Shown piece by piece: positions 24,006 to 33,320 of a stretch of DNA of 64,000 bases (positions are counted from its first letter, which is position 1; every line of letters starts with the position of its first letter). The DNA is from Mycolicibacterium komanii (lineage in GTDB: Bacteria > Actinomycetota > Actinomycetes > Mycobacteriales > Mycobacteriaceae). The position numbers and the translations under genes were made by a program. The notes beneath the pieces were generated by a model that did not search any database, had not been told where the DNA came from, and saw only the letters and a program-made list of their open reading frames with translations. The stretch is taken from positions 62,001 to 126,000 of the forward strand of contig NZ_CVTA01000001.1 of assembly GCF_001050035.1 (NCBI RefSeq), written 5' to 3'.

Positions 24006-27000
24006 ATGGCTGGTCCGGTGGCCGAGGCCACCGATCTGTGTGGGACATGCGGGAACGAGCTGAGGGCTAAGGCTCGCTTCTGCGATGAATGCGGCGCGCC
24101 GGTGTCGGCACCTGTGCAGGCCATCGAGCGGAAGCAGGTCACCGTTCTATTCAGCGATGTGGTCGGGTCGATGAAGCTCGCATCGACCCTCGATCCGGAA
24201 CGACTTCGCGAAATCATGAACGAGTTGTTCAACAGGGCTGCAGCGGTGGTTCAGCGCTACCAGGGCACCGTTGACAAATTCACTGGCGACGGCTTGATGG
24301 CCCTCTTCGGCGCCCCCCGCGCGCTCGAGGATCACGCGCTGCGTGCCTGCATCGCGGCGTTGGAGATACAGTCCGTTACCCGGTGCCTGGCCGATGAAGT
24401 CCGTCGCTGCGACGGCGTCGATCTGCAGATTCGTGTCGGACTGAATTCGGGTGAGGTGATAGCCGGAGAGATCGGGGTGGGTCCGGGTAGATACACCGCT
24501 GTCGGCCATCCCGTCGGCATGGCGCAACGCATGGAAGCCGCCGCGCCAGCAGGCGGGGTGCTGTGCTCAAAATCGACCGCTGACCTGGTCGAGAATCTAG
24601 CGCGGCTGGGTCCATGTGAAGACATCGCGATCAAAGGCACTGACGCCCCCGTGTTGGCACGGCGACTCCTATCAGTCGAGTCCGGCCAAATGGTGGTCGG
24701 GCGAAATGAAGGCGTCATGTTGGGTCGCGATGCCGAAATGACCTGGCTCCGCAATGTCTTCGACGCCAACCACGGCAGTCTGGTAGCGATCGTTGGCGAC
24801 CCTGGTCTTGGCAAGAGTCGACTGGTCGCAGAGTTCACCGAGATCGCTGCTCAGAAGGGCGCCGAAATCGTGATAGCACGCTGCGAAGCGCACACGACGA
24901 CCGTGGCATTTCGTGCGCTGTCACGGATGCTGCGCGCGATGTTCAGGGTCGAGGGACTCAGCGATTCCGAGGCCCGACAGTCCACGGCCGCACAGTACAA
25001 GGGACTCCTGCCGGAGCAGTCTCCCGATGCCCAAATCCTGTTCGAGGTCATGGGCATCGCCGAATCGAGCGCGGAGCCCCTTGCAGTCCGTATCGACGGC
25101 CGGCGCCGACGCCTGGTTGAGATGATGGCGCAAGCAGTGCTGGCGCGATCGACCCGCACCGTGTTCGTCCTCGAGGATGCACACTGGATTGACGCGCCTA
25201 GCGATGAAGTGCTTTCGGAATTCGCGGCCACACTCAACGTGACGACGTCGACATTCGTCACGACCTATCGGCCGGAATTCCACGGCGCGCTGCATCGATG
25301 TTCGCGTCATTCGATCACGCTCGAACCCCTGGCGGGGGCGACGGCCGTATCGCTGGTTCAGAATTTGTTGGGCGACGATCTATCGCTCGGAACACTCGCC
25401 GACCGTATTGCTGTAGCGACATTGGGCAACCCGTTTTTCGCGGAAGAAATCGTGCGAGATCTCGCCGGACGAGGCGTACTGACGGGTAGCCGCGGAAACT
25501 ACCGACTGATCAGTGATGTCAACACGATCGCCGTGCCGGCAACCGTTCAAGCCGTGCTCGCCGCCCGTATCGACCGGCTGCCCATCGAGGCCAAGTCGAT
25601 TCTCAACGCGGCGGCCGTGATCGGTAGCCAATTCGACGTGGAGACGCTGCGCACCCTGCTGCCCGACACCCAGGCAGCCCGCCTCGCCGATCTCGTCTCC
25701 GCGGAACTCATCGATCAGACAGAGTTCGTTCCAAGACCGCGGTATTGCTTCCGGCATCCGCTGGTGCGCACGGTGTCTTATGAGTCGCAGCTGTCGGCCA
25801 CGCGTTCACATGCACACCGGCTGCTGGCCGCCGCGATCAGAGCGCGCAGTCAGGCCGCACCCGAGGAGAACGCAGAGCTCATCGCTACACATTATGAAGC
25901 CGCTGGCGATTTGCTCGACGCATATCACTGGCATATGCGGGCGGCTGAGTGGCTTGCGCTACGCGATCTTCGAGCGGCACGCACGCGATGGGAAAGCGCG
26001 CGACGCATCGCCGACCAATTGCCCGACGACTACGACGGCGTCACCGCCATGCGGATCGCACCAAGGGCGATGCTGATCTCCAAGTCGGTGTTCGTCGGCC
26101 ATGACGCCGACGCCGACGCGCAGTTTCGCGAGCTTCGTGTGCTGACGGCGCAAGCCAACGATATGACGTCCTTGGCGATCGCGATGGCCGGGCGCGTTAT
26201 CTCGCTTGCCAACAACGATATTCGTGTGCCTGAGGCCGCCGAACTCGCGGATGAACTGGCCGAAATCGTCGACAGCGTCGATTGCGATGTGCCAACCATG
26301 GGTGACATTTTATTCGCGATCGCATATGCCCGATTCTTGAACTGTGATTTTGACGCGGCTCTGAAGATGGCGGAACGCACCATGACGCTCCTCGAACATG
26401 TCCGGACTATGGAGCATGTGTTGGCGAATTGCGTTCGGGGCGGGATCGAGTGTCTCACAGGTGATTACAAAGCGGGCCGCATGCACATGCAGGACAGCCA
26501 CGAAGGTGCGCACGGCCTGCCGCCTGCTAGGCAAGCGATCGTATGGGCTTACTGGGGTCTGCTCGCAACGGTCGGAATACTCAGGCCATCCGACGTAGTC
26601 GACGAGATGCTCGAAAATCTGAGACGTGCAGACTCGTTCGGTGACCTGTTCTGCATCATCGCCGCCCAGTGGTCCGCGGCAATCGTCTTGCTACGCACCG
26701 ACGAATCCACACACGAGGAGGCCATCGAGCTACTGGAGCGCGCTCGCGCGAACATCGACAAACACAATTTGTTCACAGCTGCAATGCCTGTCATCGTGTC
26801 CGACCTCGCCACAGACGCAGCGCGAAAGGGCAGGCGGGACGAAGCGATCATCGAATTGCGAGCCTGCTTCGAACTGCACACCACGCGTGGCCCCCGTTTC
26901 GCTGCCGTCCGTGCAGGAGAGGCCCTCGTCGAACTGCTCATCGAGAGATCCGGGTCAGGTGATCTTGCTGAGGCCCAGCGGGTCATCGACACTCCACTCG

Positions 27001-27185
27001 CCCGCCATCCCCATATACCGGCGATGGATCTGTGGTGGCTACGGTCGCGGGCGCTGTTGGCAGAAGCGACGGGCGACACCGCAGGCTATGCCGAGGTGGC
27101 GGAACAGTATCTCTCGCTCTGCGAAAAACTCGACGCCCGCGGCCGCATCGACGAAGCGCGCCAGATGGTCCGCCGGTGCGGTTGA
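24006..27185 (+). CDS. adenylate/guanylate cyclase-domain and AAA-ATPase signalling protein
   Basis: The 1059-aa protein has, in order: a zinc ribbon (C12-x2-C15...C26-x2-C29), a class III nucleotide cyclase domain (~42-200; metal aspartates D51 in FSDVVGS and D95 in KFTGDG), a STAND/AAA ATPase with P-loop GDPGLGKSR (~263-271) and Walker B FVLEDAHW (~388), and a long alpha-helical TPR-like C-terminus (~620-1059). There is no LuxR DNA-binding domain at the end. In the cyclase domain the usual GD-x-VN reads GHPVG (H168, G171), while R175 remains, so cyclase activity is doubtful. GAGGAG precedes ATG 24006. The gene stands outside the catabolic operons and has no TACTGTAA box. Confidence 0.88.
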   Translation: MAGPVAEATDLCGTCGNELRAKARFCDECGAPVSAPVQAIERKQVTVLFSDVVGSMKLASTLDPERLREIMNELFNRAAAVVQRYQGTVDKFTGDGLMALFGAPRALEDHALRACIAALEIQSVTRCLADEVRRCDGVDLQIRVGLNSGEVIAGEIGVGPGRYTAVGHPVGMAQRMEAAAPAGGVLCSKSTADLVENLARLGPCEDIAIKGTDAPVLARRLLSVESGQMVVGRNEGVMLGRDAEMTWLRNVFDANHGSLVAIVGDPGLGKSRLVAEFTEIAAQKGAEIVIARCEAHTTTVAFRALSRMLRAMFRVEGLSDSEARQSTAAQYKGLLPEQSPDAQILFEVMGIAESSAEPLAVRIDGRRRRLVEMMAQAVLARSTRTVFVLEDAHWIDAPSDEVLSEFAATLNVTTSTFVTTYRPEFHGALHRCSRHSITLEPLAGATAVSLVQNLLGDDLSLGTLADRIAVATLGNPFFAEEIVRDLAGRGVLTGSRGNYRLISDVNTIAVPATVQAVLAARIDRLPIEAKSILNAAAVIGSQFDVETLRTLLPDTQAARLADLVSAELIDQTEFVPRPRYCFRHPLVRTVSYESQLSATRSHAHRLLAAAIRARSQAAPEENAELIATHYEAAGDLLDAYHWHMRAAEWLALRDLRAARTRWESARRIADQLPDDYDGVTAMRIAPRAMLISKSVFVGHDADADAQFRELRVLTAQANDMTSLAIAMAGRVISLANNDIRVPEAAELADELAEIVDSVDCDVPTMGDILFAIAYARFLNCDFDAALKMAERTMTLLEHVRTMEHVLANCVRGGIECLTGDYKAGRMHMQDSHEGAHGLPPARQAIVWAYWGLLATVGILRPSDVVDEMLENLRRADSFGDLFCIIAAQWSAAIVLLRTDESTHEEAIELLERARANIDKHNLFTAAMPVIVSDLATDAARKGRRDEAIIELRACFELHTTRGPRFAAVRAGEALVELLIERSGSGDLAEAQRVIDTPLARHPHIPAMDLWWLRSRALLAEATGDTAGYAEVAEQYLSLCEKLDARGRIDEARQMVRRCG

Positions 27186-27200
27186 ACTTTCGGGGCAACG

Positions 27201-28433
27201 GTGGCAACCATTCTCGCGTACACATCACCGGCACTCGGCCACCTTCTGCCAATGAGCGCGATCCTGTCCGAACTTGCCAACCGAGGACACAGTATCCACC
27301 TTCGCACGCTCTCGGCCGGCGTCGGGGCAGGACGATCACTCGGATTCGCAACCGAGGCCATCGACCCCGACATCGAAGCAATCACCCAGGATGATTGGCA
27401 AGGATCGAATCCTATTGCCGCGCTGAAGATTTCTGCCTCGGTATTCGGCAAGCGTGCTGAGCTCGAAGTCGATGACCTCGCCGCAGCGGTGGCACAGATA
27501 AGGCCGGACGCTCTACTCCTCGACGTGAACTGCTGGGGAGCTTTCTGCTCCGCAGAGGCCGGAAGGATTCCGTGGGCGTGCTTCTGTCCATATACACCGC
27601 TGCTGCGCTCGTCCGGTGTACCGCCGTTCGGTATGGGCCTCAAGCCCTTGCCGGAAGCACTCGGTCGGGTACGGGACGCCGCGGCGACGGCCGTGCTGCT
27701 CGCTCCCCTCGAACGCGTTGGGCGGCGACCACTCAATGCGATTCGAGCAAGGGTAGGTCTGCCGCCAGTCAAATCGATGGACGAGTTCCTGCGCCGCGCA
27801 CCACTCATGTTGGTCGCCAGCGGTAAACCGTTTCAATACCTACAGACCGATTGGGGGAACGCGGTCCACATGGTCGGACCGTGCACTGTCGACCCCGGTG
27901 CTGACGTCGTCCCCGAGTGGCTGTCCGCGATCGAACAGCCGATCGTGCTCGTCACGACCTCTTCTGAGAAGCAGGGCGATGCCGAACTGGTTTCGACTGC
28001 GATTGCCGCACTCGCTGGCCAGCCTTTTCACGTGGTCGCTACCATGCCGGCGGCCGAGTCGATCGGCCTGAAGACACCTGCGAACGCAACCGTCTGCAAG
28101 TACGTTCCCCATAGCTTGGTCCTCCGCAAATCGGTGTGCGCGGTGACTCACGGAGGCATGGGCGCGACCCAGAAAGCGCTCGACCATGGCGTGCCGGTGT
28201 GCGTAGTGCCGTATGGGCGTGATCAATTCGAAGTGGCACGGCGAGTGGAAGTCGCGCGATGCGGCACGCGATTGCCCGCCAACAAATTATCGGTGCAGCG
28301 ATTGCAGGAGAAGGTTCGTGAGGCGATGACCATGAGCGAGGGCGCTCGGCGTGTCGCCGAAGGTTTCGCGGCGACTGGCGGACCCGCTCGGGGCGCCGAT
28401 CTTCTCGAGCAACGGGTGCTCCGGCTCGCATGA
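27201..28433 (+). CDS. UDP-glycosyltransferase-like glycosyltransferase (GT1/MGT type)
   Basis: The 410-aa GT-B enzyme starts with ILAYTSPALGHLLPMSAILSELANRGH, the N-terminal acceptor lobe pattern, and ends with the GT1 donor-site signature THGGMGATQKALDHGVPVCVVPYGRDQFEVARRV. Such enzymes glycosylate lipids, sterols, macrolides or phenolics. GTG 27201 lies 15 nt after the cyclase-ATPase stop, so the two probably form one transcript. It could detoxify a hydrophobic compound or make a glycolipid; no nearby gene fixes the acceptor. It ends before the terminator repeat at 28447. Confidence 0.85.
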   Translation: MATILAYTSPALGHLLPMSAILSELANRGHSIHLRTLSAGVGAGRSLGFATEAIDPDIEAITQDDWQGSNPIAALKISASVFGKRAELEVDDLAAAVAQIRPDALLLDVNCWGAFCSAEAGRIPWACFCPYTPLLRSSGVPPFGMGLKPLPEALGRVRDAAATAVLLAPLERVGRRPLNAIRARVGLPPVKSMDEFLRRAPLMLVASGKPFQYLQTDWGNAVHMVGPCTVDPGADVVPEWLSAIEQPIVLVTTSSEKQGDAELVSTAIAALAGQPFHVVATMPAAESIGLKTPANATVCKYVPHSLVLRKSVCAVTHGGMGATQKALDHGVPVCVVPYGRDQFEVARRVEVARCGTRLPANKLSVQRLQEKVREAMTMSEGARRVAEGFAATGGPARGADLLEQRVLRLA

Positions 28434-28446
28434 AGTCAGCGGACAC

Positions 28447-28506
28447 CGAGCGTGCACAAAGTGCTGCTATCGCGCGGTGTGTCGTGTGCAAACACGCACG
28501 CTCGCG
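28447..28506 (-). terminator. repeat-type hairpin between convergent genes
   Basis: Arms CGAGCGTGC (28447-28455) and GCACGCTCG (28496-28504) enclose 40 nt. The right arm is part of the 18-nt sequence shared with 23762 and 34365 (reverse orientation). It separates the convergent glycosyltransferase and molybdopterin oxidoreductase genes, so it likely ends both transcripts. Confidence 0.65.
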
Positions 28507-28510
28507 CCGA

Positions 28511-30697
28511 CTAGTTGGCCCGCTCGACGCGGATCGGTACGCCCGTCAACCACGCCATCCCCGACAGCGCCTCGACGTCATCGGGGTTGCTGGACGTCAG
28601 CCGGTTGACGTTCGCGCCACCGGCGCGGTTGGCCAGCCGCCAACTGCCGGTTCCCTTGTGCCCCCACCCGTGTGGCACCGCGACGACGCCGGTCACGAGA
28701 TCCTTCGTCGTCGACACCGGAACCGTGATGGCGCCGTACGGCGAGGTGATCCGGACGTCGTCGCCGTCGACGATGTTGCCCTCGGCCGCGTCGTCGACAT
28801 GCATCAGCGCGTGCTGGCGACGGTCACCGCGCATCAGCAACGGCGAGTTGTGCATCCACGAGTTCTCCGACCGCGGCTCGCGCAGGCCGATCATTCTCAG
28901 CGGATAGCCGTCGGGCACCGCACGCCTCGACAGCTTGTCGACCTCGGCGGCGATCCCCGGGTGAGCCAACCGAACGCGGCGCGACAGGTAGCCGACGGCG
29001 TCGCGCAGCACACCCGTGCGGATGTTCGGCGCGACCACGACGCCGTGCGGATGCTCCTCGGTCAACCGGCGCAGCGACACCCCGCCTCGTCGCAACCCGA
29101 ACCTGTCGCCGCCCTCGGACATCCGCACCAGCGCGTCCATCATGATCCGCGGCGACGCCTCGAAACCGAACAACCCCAGGACCTTTCGGACACCAGCAAA
29201 CGCCGCGAAGGCGGGCACGCGTCGAGCCAGCCGTCGAGCCAGCTCCTCGGTGATATCCCACTCCCCGCGCGCCTCGCCCACCGGCGCAAGGACGGCTTGG
29301 GTCGCCTGACGCAACGGCGTGGCCTGAAACCCCTGGAAGGTGTACGGGAAATCGTCGCGTTCGTACATCGTCGTGACGGGCAGGATGTAGTCGCATTGCG
29401 CGCTCGTCTCGGTGACGTAGAAGTCGAGCGCGACGGAGAGCTCCAGTTCGCCGAACGCCGCCTCGAGTTCTTCACCATTGGGCACCGACAGCACGGGGTT
29501 GCCGGCCGAGACGAACATCGCACGGATCCGGCGGTCGCCCGGCGTCGTGATCTCCTTCGCCATCAGCGCCGCGGGCTCGGAGCCGATCGCGCTCGGGGTT
29601 CCGCTGATGCGCGAGCGCTTGCGCCGATACGACCGCCGCATGATGGCGCCCATCGCGACGTTCTGCCACTTCTGGCCGGCGGTGTGCATCGAGCTGAACA
29701 CCGAACCGCCCGGCACGTCGAGGTTGCCGGCCACCAGGTTCACCGCATCGATCAGATACGTCGTCAGCGTCCCGTGGCTGCCGACGCAGGTGCCGAGCCG
29801 GCCGTAGACCGCCGCCCGCGGCGTGTTCACCAAATCGCGCGCCAACGCCCGCACGCTGTCCGCATCGATCCCGGTCGAAGCGGCCGTCGACTCCGGGCTG
29901 AACGGTCGGCACAGTGACCGCAGCCAGTCGACACCATCGGCCCTGCGTTTCACGGCGGCGATGTCGACCAGTCCTTCGGCGAACATCACGTGCAGCAGCG
30001 AGAGCAACAGCAGCGAGTCGGTGTCCGGCACGATGCCGAGCCATTCGAACGCCACGGCGGTCTCGCTGCGTCGCGGGTCGACGATCACCACGCGCCCACC
30101 GCGTTTGACGATGTCGTGCATGCGGTCCTTGATCCGCGGCGCCGTCAGGAAGCTCCCGTGCGACACAACGGGATTCGCCCCCATCATGACCAAGAGGTCG
30201 GTCCGCGTCAGATCCGGTATGGGTACCGACGTCGGCACTCCGTAGAGCAGCTGGCTGGCGATGAGCCTGCTGTTGGTGTCCTGCGATGACGCGGTGAAGT
30301 AGTGGCCGTGCCGGCCGAGGCCCTTCATGAACAACAGCGCCGCGAACGTGTGCGCGTAGCTGAACGCACCGGGGTTGCCCATGTACCAGCCGACCGCGCC
30401 GGAACCGTGACGGCGCAGGATCGCGGACAAGCGGCCCGCGATGTCGTCCATCGCCTCGTCCCACGTCACCGCTTCGAAGCCGGTAGGCCCGCGACGCAGC
30501 GGCCGCGTCACCCGATCCGGGTCGTTGACGACCTCGGTGAACGCGATGCCCTTCTGGCAGGCGAAACCGGCCGAGAGCGGGTGCTCCTTGTCGGGCCGCA
30601 ACGCCACCAGGCGGCCGTCCTCGACCGTCGCGATCATTCCGCACAACGGCTCGCAGATCCGGCAGAAGGTCGGCTTGTTCTCGATGACCGGCGCCAC
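28511..30697 (-). CDS. molybdopterin-dependent oxidoreductase
   Basis: The ~728-aa protein belongs to the DMSO-reductase family. An N-terminal [4Fe-4S] site (C12-x2-C15-x3-C19...C47) is followed by the Mo-bisPGD domains (YMGNPGAFSYAHTF, VMMGANPVVSH, VIVDPRRSETA) and a C-terminal molybdopterin-binding domain with HGWGHKGTGSWRLANRAG. No signal peptide is seen, so it is cytoplasmic. The start is GTG 30697: longer frames contain the operator at 30709. The operator ends 11 nt upstream and there is no ribosome-binding site, so a leaderless mRNA is likely. Homologues are often annotated as formate dehydrogenase or nitrate reductase, but in this setting hydroxylation of a tertiary carbon or a related reaction without O2 is possible (inference). 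Confidence 0.85.
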   Translation of the reverse strand: MAPVIENKPTFCRICEPLCGMIATVEDGRLVALRPDKEHPLSAGFACQKGIAFTEVVNDPDRVTRPLRRGPTGFEAVTWDEAMDDIAGRLSAILRRHGSGAVGWYMGNPGAFSYAHTFAALLFMKGLGRHGHYFTASSQDTNSRLIASQLLYGVPTSVPIPDLTRTDLLVMMGANPVVSHGSFLTAPRIKDRMHDIVKRGGRVVIVDPRRSETAVAFEWLGIVPDTDSLLLLSLLHVMFAEGLVDIAAVKRRADGVDWLRSLCRPFSPESTAASTGIDADSVRALARDLVNTPRAAVYGRLGTCVGSHGTLTTYLIDAVNLVAGNLDVPGGSVFSSMHTAGQKWQNVAMGAIMRRSYRRKRSRISGTPSAIGSEPAALMAKEITTPGDRRIRAMFVSAGNPVLSVPNGEELEAAFGELELSVALDFYVTETSAQCDYILPVTTMYERDDFPYTFQGFQATPLRQATQAVLAPVGEARGEWDITEELARRLARRVPAFAAFAGVRKVLGLFGFEASPRIMMDALVRMSEGGDRFGLRRGGVSLRRLTEEHPHGVVVAPNIRTGVLRDAVGYLSRRVRLAHPGIAAEVDKLSRRAVPDGYPLRMIGLREPRSENSWMHNSPLLMRGDRRQHALMHVDDAAEGNIVDGDDVRITSPYGAITVPVSTTKDLVTGVVAVPHGWGHKGTGSWRLANRAGGANVNRLTSSNPDDVEALSGMAWLTGVPIRVERAN

Positions 30698-30708
30698 GCC
30701 GATTACGA

Positions 30709-30727
30709 TACTGTAAGAGTTACAGTT
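30709..30727. promoter_or_regulatory. TACTGTAA-box, putative TetR operator
   Basis: TACTGTAAGAGTTACAGTT matches the repeat with one mismatch at the last base. It is in the 64-nt divergent region between the molybdopterin oxidoreductase (30697) and the thiolase-like gene (30762), close enough to block both promoters. Confidence 0.8.
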
Positions 30728-30761
30728 ACACCTCGGATCGACGTTGACGAGAGGATCAGGC

Positions 30762-31907
30762 ATGCACGACGTGGCGATCATCGGTGTCGGACTGCATCCC
30801 TTTGGCCGCTTCGAGGGCAAATCCGCGATGGAGATGGCCGTCGACGCGATCTTCGCCGCCGTCGCCGACGCCGGTGTGGAGTGGAAGGACATCCAGTTCG
30901 CCACCGGAGGCAGCTGGACCGTCGCCAACCCCGACGCGATCGTCGGCATGGTCGGGCTGTCCGGTATCCCGTTCACCAACGTCTTCAACGCCTGCGCCAC
31001 CGCGGCCAGCGCCGCCAAGGCCTGCGCCGACGGAATCCGGCTGGGCGACTACGACATCGGCATCGCGATCGGGCTCGACAAGCACCCGCGCGGCGCCTTC
31101 ACCGAAGACCCCGCCCTGGTCGGCATGCCGCGGTGGTACGCCGAGAACGGCCAGTACCTCACCACCCAGTTCTTCGGGATGAAGGCCAACCGCTACCTTC
31201 ACGAGCACGGCATCTCCCAGCAGACGCTTGCCAAAGTGGCGGCCAAGAACTTCCGCAACGGTGCGCTGAACCCCAACGCGTTCCGCCGCAAGCCCATCCC
31301 CGAGGACCAGATCCTCAACTCCACGATGCTGAACTATCCGCTCACGCAGTACATGTTCTGCGCACCCGATGAGGGCGCCGCGGCCGTTGTGATGTGTCGC
31401 GCCGACATCGCCGAGCGCTATACGTCCAAGCCTGTGTACCTGCGGGCGGTCGAGGTCCGAACCCGCAAATATGGTGCCTACGAGGTGAATACGACGTTCG
31501 CACCCGTCGAGGAGGACGTCGCACCCACCGTCTACGCCGCGAGGGCGGCGTTCGAAAAGGCCGGTGTGGCACCGCAGGACGTCGACGTCATCCAGTTGCA
31601 GGACACCGACGCCGGTGCCGAGATCATCCACATGGCCGAATGCGGGTTCTGCGCCGACGGCGACCAAGAGAAGCTGCTCGCCGACGGGGCCACCGAGATC
31701 ACCGGGTCGCTGCCGATCAACACCGACGGCGGCCTGATCGCCAACGGGGAGCCGATCGGCGCGTCGGGCCTGCGCCAGATCCACGAGCTGGTGCGTCAAC
31801 TCCGCGGCGAGGCCGGCGATCGGCAGGTGCCCGGCGAGCCGAAGGTCGGCTTCGCCCAGCTCTACGGCGCGCCGGGAACCGCCGCAGCGACGATCCTCAC
31901 GCGGTGA
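30762..31907 (+). CDS. thiolase-like protein, SCP-x/lipid-transfer type (non-classical)
   Basis: The 381-aa product has a thiolase fold with the nucleophile-type cysteine C78 in NACATAAS. The other two classical sites differ: the GHP motif is GEPIGASG and the C-terminal CxG is replaced by LYGAPGTAA. This pattern resembles SCP-x thiolases and Ltp-type aldolases used in sterol side-chain cleavage. Ltp2-like aldolases work with a DUF35 partner, and none is nearby. ATG 30762 has GAGAGG upstream; an in-frame codon at 30744 is less likely. It is divergent from the molybdopterin oxidoreductase. It could be a thiolase or a retro-aldol lyase. Confidence 0.82.
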   Translation: MHDVAIIGVGLHPFGRFEGKSAMEMAVDAIFAAVADAGVEWKDIQFATGGSWTVANPDAIVGMVGLSGIPFTNVFNACATAASAAKACADGIRLGDYDIGIAIGLDKHPRGAFTEDPALVGMPRWYAENGQYLTTQFFGMKANRYLHEHGISQQTLAKVAAKNFRNGALNPNAFRRKPIPEDQILNSTMLNYPLTQYMFCAPDEGAAAVVMCRADIAERYTSKPVYLRAVEVRTRKYGAYEVNTTFAPVEEDVAPTVYAARAAFEKAGVAPQDVDVIQLQDTDAGAEIIHMAECGFCADGDQEKLLADGATEITGSLPINTDGGLIANGEPIGASGLRQIHELVRQLRGEAGDRQVPGEPKVGFAQLYGAPGTAAATILTR

Positions 31908-31999
31908 CGACGACGCAGCTCACCGAGAAGTATTCGCGCGAAAGAAGTGCGGGCGTGGCAGAGTGCGCATAGCTAGATGTTCCACGAAAAGGAGCCAGC

Positions 32000-32824
32000 A
32001 TGCCCACGATCACCACGAGCGACGGCGTCGACATCTTCTTCAAGGACTGGGGTTCGGGTCAGCCGATCGTGTTCAGCCACGGATGGCCGCTGTCGGCCGA
32101 CGACTGGGACACGCAGATGCTGTTCTTCCTGCAGCACGGGTACCGCGTCGTCGCGCACGACCGCCGCGGGCACGGCAGATCGGCGCAGGTTGCCGACGGC
32201 CACGACATGGACCACTACGCAGACGATCTCGCGGCCGTCGTCGAGCACCTTGACCTACACGACGCCGTGCACATCGGCCATTCAACCGGCGGCGGCGAGG
32301 TGGCGCACTACCTTGCGCGACACGGGCAGGAGCGAGCGGCCAAAGCGGTCCTGATCAGCTCGGTGCCGCCGATCATGGTCAAGACCGACGCCAATCCGGG
32401 CGGCCTGCCGAAGGAGGTGTTCGACGATCTTCAGGCGCAGCTGGCGGCCAACCGGTCGGAGTTCTACCGCTCGCTGGCCGCGGGCCCGTTCTACGGATTC
32501 AACCGACCCGGTGTGGAGCCGTCGGAGGCGATCATCGAAAACTGGTGGCGCCAAGGGATGATGGGCGGCGCCAAGGCACACTACGACGGCATCGTCGCGT
32601 TCTCGCAGACCGACTTCACCGAGGACCTGAAGAAGATCACCATCCCGGTGCTGGTGATGCACGGCGACGACGATCAGATCGTCCCGTACGAGGATTCGGG
32701 ACCGCTGTCGGCGAAGCTACTGCCGAACGGCACCTTGAAGACGTATCCGGGCTATCCGCACGGGGCGTTCGTCACCCACCACGACGTCATCAATCCCGAC
32801 CTGCTGGAGTTCATCCGGTCCTGA
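32000..32824 (+). CDS. alpha/beta hydrolase (non-heme chloroperoxidase-like)
   Basis: The 274-aa enzyme has the oxyanion segment [20 protein letters not shown], the nucleophile elbow GHSTGGGE, acid region [10 protein letters not shown] and the terminal histidine in GYPHGAF. These match the cofactor-free chloroperoxidase/esterase group (about 275 residues), which in cells more likely act as esterases. AGGAG precedes ATG 32000 by a good distance. It appears to be a single-gene unit between the thiolase-like gene and the convergent SnoaL gene, without a TACTGTAA box. Its link to the pathway is not shown by sequence. Confidence 0.86.
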   Translation: MPTITTSDGVDIFFKDWGSGQPIVFSHGWPLSADDWDTQMLFFLQHGYRVVAHDRRGHGRSAQVADGHDMDHYADDLAAVVEHLDLHDAVHIGHSTGGGEVAHYLARHGQERAAKAVLISSVPPIMVKTDANPGGLPKEVFDDLQAQLAANRSEFYRSLAAGPFYGFNRPGVEPSEAIIENWWRQGMMGGAKAHYDGIVAFSQTDFTEDLKKITIPVLVMHGDDDQIVPYEDSGPLSAKLLPNGTLKTYPGYPHGAFVTHHDVINPDLLEFIRS

Positions 32825-32831
32825 GCTGGGA

Positions 32832-33320
32832 TCACTTCAGCGCGCGACGCGAAGCCTTCATGATGAGCTTGCGTACGCGATCCGAGATATAGACGGCGAC
32901 AAGGCCGTTGAAGACGTCCTCGCGCAGACGCGTCAGCGTCGAGCTCGTGAAGCACCACTGGCCGTCGAGCTTCTCGTAGGTCTCGTGGTAGTGGCCGTAG
33001 CCGCGCAGATTGATACCCGGCCCGAACCGGACGACGTCCTCGAGTGCCCACACACCACGGGCCGTCGTCGGAGAGGTCAGCTCGATCTCCGGAGCGTGCA
33101 CCTGGTGCACGGTGGCCTGGTTGCGCAGGCTCTTGCGAGTGAACGCGACGAACTCGTCGGCGCCGTGGATCTTCTTGCCGCCGGCAGGCGAAGTGTCGCT
33201 GAGGAAGTCGTCGGCGAACAGGGTGCGCCACGCCGCCCAGTCCTTGGTGTCGAGGAGGCGGCAGTAGCGCGCCTTCAGCTGTTTGATCGCCTCGATCTCG
33301 ACGAGGTCGGCTTCGGTCAT
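32832..33320 (-). CDS. SnoaL-like / NTF2-fold protein
   Basis: The 162-aa protein begins EADLVEIEAIKQLKARYCRLLDTKDWAAWRTLFADDF, the SnoaL_4 (PF13577) N-terminus, and continues with the HQVHAPEIELTSPTTARGVWALEDVVRF strand region and YHETYEKLDGQWCFTSSTLTR. The family includes ring-hydroxylating dioxygenase beta-like folds, dehydratases and isomerases. ATG 33320 overlaps the stop of the epimerase-like gene (ATGA). It is different from the SnoaL-like protein at 3220 (longer, another subfamily). A dehydratase or isomerase role is inferred only. Confidence 0.82.
   Translation of the reverse strand: MTEADLVEIEAIKQLKARYCRLLDTKDWAAWRTLFADDFLSDTSPAGGKKIHGADEFVAFTRKSLRNQATVHQVHAPEIELTSPTTARGVWALEDVVRFGPGINLRGYGHYHETYEKLDGQWCFTSSTLTRLREDVFNGLVAVYISDRVRKLIMKASRRALK

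Noticed and set aside
30698..31018. Extension of the molybdopterin oxidoreductase by about 107 codons
   Set aside because: This part runs through the operator and across the divergent thiolase gene; the iron-sulfur domain begins just after GTG 30697.
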